This document shows, piece after piece, positions 1 to 5,652 of a DNA stretch of 9,455 nucleotides. The notes under the pieces are model-generated. The model had not been told where the DNA came from. It searched no databases and worked only from the letters and a program-made list of their open reading frames with translations. The position numbers and the translations under genes are program-made. This DNA is from JAFAGX01 sp035501575 (GTDB lineage Bacteria > Acidobacteriota > Terriglobia > Terriglobales > Acidobacteriaceae): NCBI GenBank assembly GCA_035501575.1, contig DATJVZ010000201.1:1-9455 (forward strand), given 5' to 3'. Position 1 is the stretch's first letter. Each line of letters starts with the position of its first letter.

Positions 1-215
1 TCGGTGGCCTTGGCAACTTCCTCGCGAATTTCCGCGCGCAGCGGGTCGGACACACTGAGTTCGGTGTCATACCCGCAAGCGTTGATCGCGGTCAGCGTGG
101 CGAACAGCGTTTGGTTGGTATCGAGGGAGACTTTCGGCGAACTCTGCGCCAGACACACTACGGCCTCGAACCCGAGCAGTGCAGCGATCGACGCGCTTCG
201 AAACCTAGATCGCAG
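1..215 (-). CDS. Exported protein of unknown function, 5' part only, probable CTG start
   Basis: The frame runs off the left edge after 71 codons. Seen: an Arg-rich n-region (LRSRFRS), a hydrophobic stretch (IAALLGFEAVV) and a likely cleavage at CLAQ/SSPK, i.e. a classical signal peptide. The mature part begins SSPKVSLDTNQTLFATLTAI and continues NACGYDTELSVSDPLRAEIREEVAKAT. From memory, this 'Q-T-L-F...INACGYD...SDPLR' pattern occurs in uncharacterised exported proteins of Acidobacteria; I cannot name a function. The in-frame stop upstream is at 246-248, and between it and the signal peptide there is no ATG, GTG or TTG in any frame. CTG at 215-213 is six bases after AGGCGGAGG (230-222), so I chose it. 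A second in-frame CTG at 235-233 has no Shine-Dalgarno. The first GTG (158-156) would delete the signal peptide. It lies 200 bp behind the anti-sigma gene on the same strand, with its own possible promoter at 261-290. Confidence 0.6.
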   Translation of the reverse strand, partial: MRSRFRSASIAALLGFEAVVCLAQSSPKVSLDTNQTLFATLTAINACGYDTELSVSDPLRAEIREEVAKAT

Positions 216-221
216 GGAAAA

Positions 222-230
222 CCTCCGCCT
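222..230 (-). promoter_or_regulatory. Shine-Dalgarno deciding a CTG start
   Basis: On the minus strand the sequence reads AGGCGGAGG, then TTTTCC, then CTG (215-213). GGAGG at a six-base spacing is a strong ribosome-binding arrangement. It falls just before the only start-like codon that preserves the signal peptide of the exported protein. Confidence 0.5.
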
Positions 231-260
231 CAGGGTGGTGCGACTTTAGGATTACCAGTC

Positions 261-290
261 AGTTTAAAAGGGGTCGGCCCAGAGGGTCAA
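261..290 (-). promoter_or_regulatory. Possible housekeeping promoter for the left-edge exported protein
   Basis: Minus strand TTGACC (290-285) matches 5 of 6 bases of the -35 consensus. It is followed after 18 bases by TAAACT (266-261), or after 16 bases by TTTAAA (268-263); each matches 4 of 6 bases of TATAAT. The predicted start near 255 would give a leader of about 40 bases before the CTG codon. Otherwise the stretch 216-415 shows only weak short inverted repeats (for example GGCTGACAGCC at 383-393) and no convincing terminator. Confidence 0.35.
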
Positions 291-415
291 CAAAAGCAGT
301 TACCAACCTGTTATCCCCTTCCGAAGGTGTTGCCGCTGTCGGTTAGGGCTGCGCTCGCTCGAAGGGGGCGGAAGAAGGTGACGGCTGACAGCCAGCGGTC
401 AGGGAAATCTCCTGA

Positions 416-1081
416 TCATCCCTTAACGCTGATTTTCGAAAACGATAACACCGCCCTTCCGGCGGTGGGTCTGCCCATCAGGGTCGCAGGTCGAAAGGTA
501 GTGAAGATGAGCATGTTTTTCACCTGCGGCGGCAGATCCTTGCCTTGCTGTGGGTTGGACAGGACACGGTAATCTTCCACCCGGCCGTCCGCGCTCACAT
601 AGGCTTCGATCACCAGGGAATCATCGCTGATTGAGCTCACGGCGGCGCTAAAAGCCGATTGCTCCAGCTTAGGAGTGGTGTTGAATCCAAGAGGCACATC
701 CGCATTGCCGGCTTGCAAGGGCAAGCCGAAAAAGCCCATCAGGAACCCGAAAATCACCACCGCACTGGCCAATCCTACGGTTGCCGGGACCATGAAGGCG
801 CGCAGGACATTCTCCACCCGAATCCAATGACGATCGAATAGGCGATGGCGGGCCTCGCCGGGCTCCCGTGAAATCGCCAGGCGCAGCTTCAGGCCCAGGT
901 CCTCAGGGGCTTTCCGACGCCCGACTCTGGTCAGCAATTGCTGAGTTTGGCTTAGAGAGAGGTATTCCCGATAGCATCGGGTACAACTCTTGAAATGTCC
1001 GCTCAGGGCAAGCATCTCGGTGCCAGTCAACATGCCGTCCAGATACGGGGAAAGCAGCGACCTTGCTCGCATGCAGTTCAT
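416..1081 (-). CDS. Zinc-finger (ZAS/zf-HC2) transmembrane anti-sigma factor with TonB-like C-terminal domain
   Basis: A 221-residue protein expected to hold the ECF sigma factor encoded just before it at the inner membrane. The cytoplasmic part carries a zinc anti-sigma motif: Cys3, then H29-x3-C33-x2-C36 in HFKSCTRC, the spacing typical of the family. A hydrophobic helix at about 96-121 (FMVPATVGLASAVVIFGFLM and following) is the single membrane segment. The periplasmic part, about 155-221, looks like a TonB C-terminal domain: EAYVSADGRVEDYRVLS, then TTFRPATLMGRPTAGRAVLSF, with the hallmark strand, turn and 'FRPA...G.P..G.V.LSF' ending. The ATG overlaps the stop of the sigma gene (ATGA, 1081-1078), so the two are probably translationally coupled in equal amounts. 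What signal the periplasmic domain senses is not visible. The anti-sigma role is known of the family and supported by pairing; the TonB-like assignment is by pattern only. Confidence 0.85.
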   Translation of the reverse strand: MNCMRARSLLSPYLDGMLTGTEMLALSGHFKSCTRCYREYLSLSQTQQLLTRVGRRKAPEDLGLKLRLAISREPGEARHRLFDRHWIRVENVLRAFMVPATVGLASAVVIFGFLMGFFGLPLQAGNADVPLGFNTTPKLEQSAFSAAVSSISDDSLVIEAYVSADGRVEDYRVLSNPQQGKDLPPQVKNMLIFTTFRPATLMGRPTAGRAVLSFSKISVKG

Positions 1082-1821
1082 GGCGCCACCTCGAATTCCC
1101 GTCCTGCCGCAGAAATCTGAGAGCCCGGTTTAACCTCCGCTTCTTCATGATCCGCAAGACCCAGTTCCGATCCGACCTCGCGAATGTATGGCTTAAGCCG
1201 CTCGCGCAGGGCCTGGCGACCGCGGGTAAGCCGCGATTTCACCGTGCCCAGGGACACCTGCATAATCTCGGCGACTTCCTCATAGGACATCTCTTCCAGA
1301 TCGCGGAGCACCACGGTGGTGCGGTAAGGCTCGGAAATCTTGCGCAACTCGGACTCCACCCGGGTTCGCACTTCTTCTAGAGCGACATGCTGAAAGGGGG
1401 ATTCGCCTTTGTCCGCCAACAAGTCCTCGACGCCCAGACCAGAGATCCCCTCTTGGCCGCTATGCGCCGGTTCGAGCGACGCTTCCCGCGACTTGTGCCG
1501 AAACCACCAGCGCCGCCAGTTGGAGGCTTCGTGCAGGGCGATACGATAAATCCAAGTTTTTAGGCTGGATTCGCCGTGAAAGTGCTTGATTCCTCGAAAC
1601 ACCTTCAAAAAGACTTCTTGAGTGGTATCGGCGGCATCGGCCGGATCGCTTACCAACCGGTAGACCAGACTGTAGATGGGCTGCTGAAACTCGGCGATCA
1701 ACCAGACGTAGGCTTCCTCTGATCCGGCCTTCAACTCGGCCACGATCGTAGACTCCTGACCTCGAACTCCTATCGTTTCCGCAAGATCGCCCAAAGTAGC
1801 GGCTCCCGCCAAGACCCTCAT
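1078..1821 (-). CDS. ECF RNA polymerase sigma factor (sigma-24/RpoE-like)
   Basis: A 247-residue two-domain sigma factor that would direct RNA polymerase to stress promoters when released by its anti-sigma partner. Region 2 covers about residues 38-107 and includes DAADTTQEVFLKVFRG (62-77) and SSLKTWIYRIALHEASNWRR, the core-binding and -10-recognition part. Region 4 covers about 145-211; its helix-turn-helix is MSYEEVAEIMQVSLGTVKSR (178-197), which reads the -35 element. A linker of about 35 residues separates them. The 36-residue tail after PYI (from REVGSELGLADHEEAEV) extends beyond region 4. The ATG at 1821 is preceded by AGGAG at a seven-base gap (1833-1829), which fixes the start. The end overlaps the anti-sigma gene. 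A sigma-E-like promoter at 1907-1936 suggests the gene transcribes itself. The regulon is unknown. Confidence 0.93.
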   Translation of the reverse strand: MRVLAGAATLGDLAETIGVRGQESTIVAELKAGSEEAYVWLIAEFQQPIYSLVYRLVSDPADAADTTQEVFLKVFRGIKHFHGESSLKTWIYRIALHEASNWRRWWFRHKSREASLEPAHSGQEGISGLGVEDLLADKGESPFQHVALEEVRTRVESELRKISEPYRTTVVLRDLEEMSYEEVAEIMQVSLGTVKSRLTRGRQALRERLKPYIREVGSELGLADHEEAEVKPGSQISAAGREFEVAP

Positions 1822-1906
1822 GGCGTAACTCCTATTATAGGTTCTTTAGTCATAGTCCGCCCGGTCTAAGATCGGCCCAACCACACTTCGGTTCGACGAC
1901 ACACTG

Positions 1907-1936
1907 TATAGACTCCGCGGAAACTGCCGAAGTTCC
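1907..1936 (-). promoter_or_regulatory. Candidate ECF (sigma-E-type) promoter, probably autoregulatory
   Basis: On the minus strand GGAACTT (1936-1930) is followed after 16 bases by GTCTATA (1913-1907). This is close to the E. coli RpoE consensus (GGAACTT, about 16 bases, then GTCTRA-like). It points at the ECF sigma gene, with a predicted transcript start near 1900 and a leader of about 80 bases. Autoregulation of this kind is common for ECF sigma/anti-sigma operons. I found no second copy of this arrangement in front of the other genes of the window. Confidence 0.55.
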
Positions 1937-2036
1937 CGTAGTAGGCTGTTCAAATTCATGCTGTTACGGTGAAAATCGTGAGGAATGGCTGAAATTTGCC
2001 GGGCAGCGCAGCCTTGCTTTGCGCGCGGTGGCGGAC

Positions 2037-2795
2037 TTAGGGCTGCGGAGATTGTGGCGGATTAGGCGGGTTTTGCTGTTGGACCGGCTGCGTCCCGGAA
2101 TTCGAGCTGTTTTGCGTACTGGTAGAGGAAGCGGGTTTCGTGGTTTTGGTCGTCGACTTCTTTTTCGTCGTTTTCTTGGGGGCTTCCGTATCGTCTACGA
2201 CTACTTTCTTCGGCGGGGCAGCCGGCGTCTGGGCGGCTTGCAGGGTACGCACTTCACCACGCAAGCGCGCGAGTTCATTTTCCTTGGACGCGGTCAGGCT
2301 CTCCATGCGGTCGGCCATCGACCGTCGCGACCGCTCGAGCGCATCCAGGTCTTCCTGAAGCAACTGAAAGTCATCCTTCGGGCCGAACGCTCCCGCCGAC
2401 TCGACCACCGAAGTCAAGACGTCGTAGAGAGCATCGAGGTTACGATACAACTTGAAACTTGCCGACAGGTCTTCCGGAGAACTGCGCAGTTGGGTCACAA
2501 TTTCCGGGAGTGCCGATTGCAGGTTGCGTTGAATCGATCCAACATCGGTCTCCGTCGCACGCTTTGTGCTTCCGTCTGTCTTCCATTTTTCGATGCGGAG
2601 CTTTTCGAAATCCGCTTGCGTCGACTGCGACATCTGTTCCACCTGGGACAGCAGCCGATTCAGCTCGCTCATGGACGAGTAGGGGACGGGGGCGGGAGCT
2701 ACGGAAGCAGTAGTCGGCGGGGCGGTCTGTGCGATCGCCTCAGCCCCAAGCAATCCAAGCGCAACAACCCACTTCGAAGTGGACCCGAACCTCAT
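2037..2795 (-). CDS. Secreted coiled-coil protein of unknown function with low-complexity tail
   Basis: A 252-residue protein I do not recognise. Residues 1-23 form a signal peptide (MRFGSTSKWVVALGLLGAEA, cleavage after IAQ), so it is exported to the periplasm or beyond. A Pro/Ala/Thr spacer (24-38) follows. Residues 41-188 are mostly helical and charged, with heptad-like stretches at 41-72 and 142-188 (for example DDFQLLQEDLDALERSRRSM), suggesting a coiled coil or helical bundle. From 190 the chain is disordered: a Lys/Thr block (KKTTKKKSTTKTTK, 207-220), then Ser/Thr/Asn, then a Gln/Pro/Asn end. The basic block could bind an anionic polymer such as peptidoglycan-linked or surface polysaccharide; that is speculation. 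ATG 2795 has GAGGG seven bases upstream. It is transcribed divergently from the efflux operon and in the same direction as the sigma gene 215 bp downstream. No enzyme motif is visible. Confidence 0.75.
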   Translation of the reverse strand: MRFGSTSKWVVALGLLGAEAIAQTAPPTTASVAPAPVPYSSMSELNRLLSQVEQMSQSTQADFEKLRIEKWKTDGSTKRATETDVGSIQRNLQSALPEIVTQLRSSPEDLSASFKLYRNLDALYDVLTSVVESAGAFGPKDDFQLLQEDLDALERSRRSMADRMESLTASKENELARLRGEVRTLQAAQTPAAPPKKVVVDDTEAPKKTTKKKSTTKTTKPASSTSTQNSSNSGTQPVQQQNPPNPPQSPQP

Positions 2796-3172
2796 GCGGA
2801 TACCCTCAGCATACCGATTTTTTTGCCCTGCGTAAAATTGGAAATCGAATCAGAAGGGCTACACATTGGCGAACTTGGTAGCCCTGTCGCTGCGCGCAGT
2901 TTCGGCGGGCGGTCGCCGACTCCAGTTCGGTCGAGCGCGGTAAAAGAACCGCTGTGCCGGAAGCCCCACCCAAAACTTGGTTAGCCGAAAGATAAGGGGA
3001 GCACCACGAAAGATAGGGTTCCCTAATCGTCTGGGTGAGCCACAAAATGAAATCATTAGCGAATCGACGCGTGCGTCTCTTGATCTACGGGTGTGAGTCG
3101 AAAGAATCACATTGCCGGCAGCCCCAAGCTTAGCCCGTCATTCCAGGTTCCTGGGTAGTCGGCCAAAATCGA
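2796..3172. other. Divergent intergenic region between the secreted protein and the efflux operon
   Basis: This 377-bp stretch has no supported gene; the short open frames in it lack ribosome sites and recognisable content. It should contain the promoters of both neighbours, but I see no strong sigma-70 or sigma-E promoter. It holds a 9-bp direct repeat (2986-2994 and 3007-3015), a third partial copy CGAAAGA at 3099-3105, and two 5-2-5 inverted repeats, GACGC-GT-GCGTC (3066-3077) and CCAGG-TT-CCTGG (3143-3154). These are candidate operator elements for the metal efflux operon. No metalloregulator gene lies nearby. Confidence 0.6.
2986..3015 (+). repeat. Direct repeat CGAAAGATA, 21-bp period
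   Basis: Two exact copies of CGAAAGATA (2986-2994 and 3007-3015) start 21 bases apart, i.e. two helical turns, so a regulator could bind both on one DNA face. Each is followed by a G-run (AGGGG and GGG). They lie about 200 bp upstream of the outer-membrane protein gene. Confidence 0.45.
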
Positions 3173-3220
3173 ATGACATTTCACGGTCCGCCAGTCCTAG
3201 TAGGGAAGAAGACAGCCCGG

Positions 3221-4516
3221 ATGGTTAGGCACGGTTCGGCTGCCGGCTCGAGAGCGTCTCTGGTCCTTGCCTTGGCTCTCGTTGCCGGTCTGAGTCAAAC
3301 ATCGTACAGCCAGCAGCCCAGTTTCACATGGCAGCAGATTCGGGACAGATTCGAAGCTAGCAATCCCGCCCTGCTGGCCGACACTCTGAATGTCGACGAA
3401 ACCAAGGCCCAGGAAATCACCGCGGATCTGCGCCCCAACCCAAGTTTCACGCTGCTGACCGACGGTACGCAAATCGCCCCCTACCAAGGGGTCTGGCGCC
3501 CGTTCTCCGGCACCATGGTTGAAAGCGGCTTAAGCTATCTCCACGAACGGGATCACAAGCGGGAATTGCGCTTGGAGAGTGCCGAGAAGGCAACTGCAAT
3601 CGCGCAGTCCAGCCACGTCGATCTCGAAAGAGGCCTGCTCTTCAATTTGCGTACAGCATTTGTGGCGACGCTGGCGGCCAAAGCCGTGGTGCAATTGGCC
3701 GGGGACAACCTCGCCTACTACGACCACGTGCTCGATATCAGCCGGGAACGCTTCAAGGCCGGCGATATTGCGCAACTCGATCTCGACCGGCTCGAACTCG
3801 GGCGCCTGCAGTACGAATCGGACCTCGAGAGCGCCGAGGTCAATCTGCGCACCGCCAAAATCCAGTTGCTTACCTTATTGAACGATCGCACCCCGGTCGA
3901 ACAGTTCGATGTGACCGGCTTATTCAATTTCGTCGATCAGTTGGCCTCGCGTGACGAGTTTCGCAAAATCGCCCTGGACACTCGTCCCGATCTGAAGGCC
4001 GCGGTCGAAGCCATCGAGAAAGCTCAAACCGATCACAAGCTGGCGGTTGCCAACGGCTCGACCGATCCCACGCTGGCTGCATGGTGGTCGTACAACCCAT
4101 CGTTCAACAACCCCTATGCCCACCAGACCCTGGGTGCCAGCGTAAACATTCCCCTCCGGATTTTTGACCGCAACCAGGGAGAGAAGTTGCGCACTCAGGT
4201 TGACATCTCGCGCACGGAACGGCTGCGCGATGCCTCGGAAGCGCAAGTTTTCGGCGACGTTGATTCCGGCTATGCCGCGGTCGAGAGCACCTTGATTTTG
4301 CTCCGGCCTTATAAAGCCAGGTACCTCAAGCAATCGGTCCGGGTCAGGGACACAGTTCTCTTTTCTTATCGGAACGGAGGAGCCTCCCTCTTAGATTTCC
4401 TGAATGCGCAAAGCGAGTATCGGGGCATTCAATTGAGTTACGTGAACTTAGTGGGTGCTTATCTCATGGCCGCAGCTCAATTAAATCTGGCGGTCGGCCG
4501 GGAAGCATTGCCGTGA
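3221..4516 (+). CDS. TolC/CzcC-like outer membrane efflux protein
   Basis: Outer-membrane channel of a tripartite heavy-metal efflux pump. From ATG 3221 it is 431 residues. Residues 1-30 are a signal peptide (RASLVLALALVAGLSQTSYS, cleavage before QQPS); there is no lipobox. Two OEP repeats follow, with the family signatures RFKAGDIAQLDLDRLELGRL (from residue 177) and SYRNGGASLLDFLNAQSEYR (from residue 382), which sit at equivalent places in the two halves. Long amphipathic helices around them would build the periplasmic tunnel. The end, AAAQLNLAVGREALP, is typical. An in-frame ATG at 3173 would add 16 residues, but it lacks a ribosome site and lengthens the n-region unnaturally; 3221 has only a weak GAAGAAG nine bases upstream, so the start is not certain. 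The stop overlaps the GTG of the adaptor gene (GTGA). Order and company match czcCBA-type operons. Confidence 0.9.
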   Translation: MVRHGSAAGSRASLVLALALVAGLSQTSYSQQPSFTWQQIRDRFEASNPALLADTLNVDETKAQEITADLRPNPSFTLLTDGTQIAPYQGVWRPFSGTMVESGLSYLHERDHKRELRLESAEKATAIAQSSHVDLERGLLFNLRTAFVATLAAKAVVQLAGDNLAYYDHVLDISRERFKAGDIAQLDLDRLELGRLQYESDLESAEVNLRTAKIQLLTLLNDRTPVEQFDVTGLFNFVDQLASRDEFRKIALDTRPDLKAAVEAIEKAQTDHKLAVANGSTDPTLAAWWSYNPSFNNPYAHQTLGASVNIPLRIFDRNQGEKLRTQVDISRTERLRDASEAQVFGDVDSGYAAVESTLILLRPYKARYLKQSVRVRDTVLFSYRNGGASLLDFLNAQSEYRGIQLSYVNLVGAYLMAAAQLNLAVGREALP

Positions 4517-5652
4517 GAACTCAACTCCCCCGGCGGTTGGCAACCGTGCTCAGTCTGCCGATGACTCTTCTTCTGCTGGCTTGCAACCAGAGCAAGCCAG
4601 ACCCAAAATCCGAGGCGCCTCCACCGACGACGGTCCAGTCGGAGATGGAGGCGAGCAACTTCAAGGTGGACCACCCGGAGCTGTTTCCTTTGGTAGACGC
4701 CACCGCATACAAGGCCGTGCCGGCCCTGAATGTTACCGGTGTCGTCCAACCCGACATCGACCGTGCCGTTCCCGTGGTCTCACTCGCTGCCGGGCGGGTC
4801 CTCGAGATCAAGGCCAGGCTTGGCGACACGGTAAAGAAGGGGCAGTTGCTGCTGAGGGTACAAAGCAACGACGTATCTGGTGCCTACCAGACCTATCTGA
4901 AAGCCAAGAACGATCAGCGTTTGGCGCGCATCCAGCTCGAGCGAGCACAAACGCTCTACGACAAGGGCGCCATCGCCAAAAGTGCACTCGAAAGTGCCGA
5001 GACCACGCAAGAGGATGCTCAGGCGGATCTGAATGCCGCCACCGAACAGCTGCGACTCCTCGGGATTGATAAGGAGCACCCGTCCGGAATCGTCGACGTC
5101 GTGGCACCGATATCCGGCGTGATCACCGATCAGCAAGTCACCAATGCTTCCGGCGTGCAAGGGCTGTCCGGCCCGAACCCGTTCACCATCTCCGATCTCT
5201 CCTACGTTTGGATCAAGTGTGATGTCTATGAAAACGACCTCGACGCAGTGCATGTAGGCGAGTATGGAGACATCCGTCTAAACGCTTATCCCAGTAGGGT
5301 ATTTCGCGGCCGAATCGACAACATTCTGCCCATTCTTGATCCCAGCATTCGCACGGCCAAGGTTCGCATTGAGGTTGCCAACCCTGGCCTGATGCGCGTC
5401 GGCATGTTTGTCGCGGCGACCTTTTACGGCCGGCAACCGGCCGTGCACGCCGCCGTCCCGGCCAGCGCGATTTTGCATTTGCACGACCGGCAATGGGTCT
5501 ACACGCCAGTGAGCCCGGGACACTTCAGGCGTTTGGAAGTAGTGACGGGAAGCCAGCTTCCCGGCAACAGGCAGGAGATCGTGTCGGGAATCAAGCCGGG
5601 AGACCAAGTGGTGTCGAACGCTTTGCCCCTCCAGAACACGGTAGAACAGTGA
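4513..5652 (+). CDS. RND efflux membrane-fusion adaptor, lipoprotein (CzcB/CusB type)
   Basis: Periplasmic adaptor that bridges the RND pump and the TolC-like channel. A 379-residue protein with a lipoprotein signal: LLLLAC, lipidated Cys24, followed by Asn, so inner-membrane anchoring is not excluded. Domains in order: first half of the barrel-sandwich (lipoyl-like) fold at about 86-120 (AAGRVLEIKARLGDTVKKGQ); coiled-coil hairpin about 123-185; second lipoyl half about 192-215 (VDVVAPISGVITDQQV); beta-barrel about 223-304 (FTISDLSYVWIKCDVYEND, then RTAKVRIEVANPGLMRVGMF); membrane-proximal part about 312-375. The N-terminal segment after Cys24 has only one Met (M45) and one His (H54), so the CusB three-methionine copper site is not evident. 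The start is GTG 4513, sharing GTGA with the previous stop, which implies translational coupling. The stop TGA abuts the pump's ATG. Confidence 0.92.
   Translation: MRTQLPRRLATVLSLPMTLLLLACNQSKPDPKSEAPPPTTVQSEMEASNFKVDHPELFPLVDATAYKAVPALNVTGVVQPDIDRAVPVVSLAAGRVLEIKARLGDTVKKGQLLLRVQSNDVSGAYQTYLKAKNDQRLARIQLERAQTLYDKGAIAKSALESAETTQEDAQADLNAATEQLRLLGIDKEHPSGIVDVVAPISGVITDQQVTNASGVQGLSGPNPFTISDLSYVWIKCDVYENDLDAVHVGEYGDIRLNAYPSRVFRGRIDNILPILDPSIRTAKVRIEVANPGLMRVGMFVAATFYGRQPAVHAAVPASAILHLHDRQWVYTPVSPGHFRRLEVVTGSQLPGNRQEIVSGIKPGDQVVSNALPLQNTVEQ

Noticed and set aside
383..393. GGCTGACAGCC inverted repeat after the anti-sigma gene as a terminator
   Set aside because: The arms leave a one-base loop, so the hairpin would be reduced to about four base pairs, and no T-run follows on the minus strand.
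111..572. Plus-strand open frame of 153 codons at the left end
   Set aside because: Overlaps the antisense of the exported protein and the anti-sigma gene end; low-complexity Pro/Gly/Arg content and no domain.
1834..1839. Perfect TATAAT on the minus strand upstream of the sigma gene
   Set aside because: It is only 12 bases before the ATG, so the transcript would begin inside or after the AGGAG ribosome site, and no -35 box stands 16-18 bases upstream.
2808..2836. TTTACG-N17-TATGCT on the minus strand before the secreted coiled-coil gene
   Set aside because: The -10 box ends 12 bases before the ATG, so the predicted transcript start would remove the GAGGG ribosome site; both boxes match only 4 of 6 bases.
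2019..2984. Plus-strand Arg-rich open frame opposite the secreted coiled-coil gene
   Set aside because: Arg/Leu-rich composition typical of an antisense shadow; the minus-strand frame has a signal peptide, a ribosome site and sensible composition.
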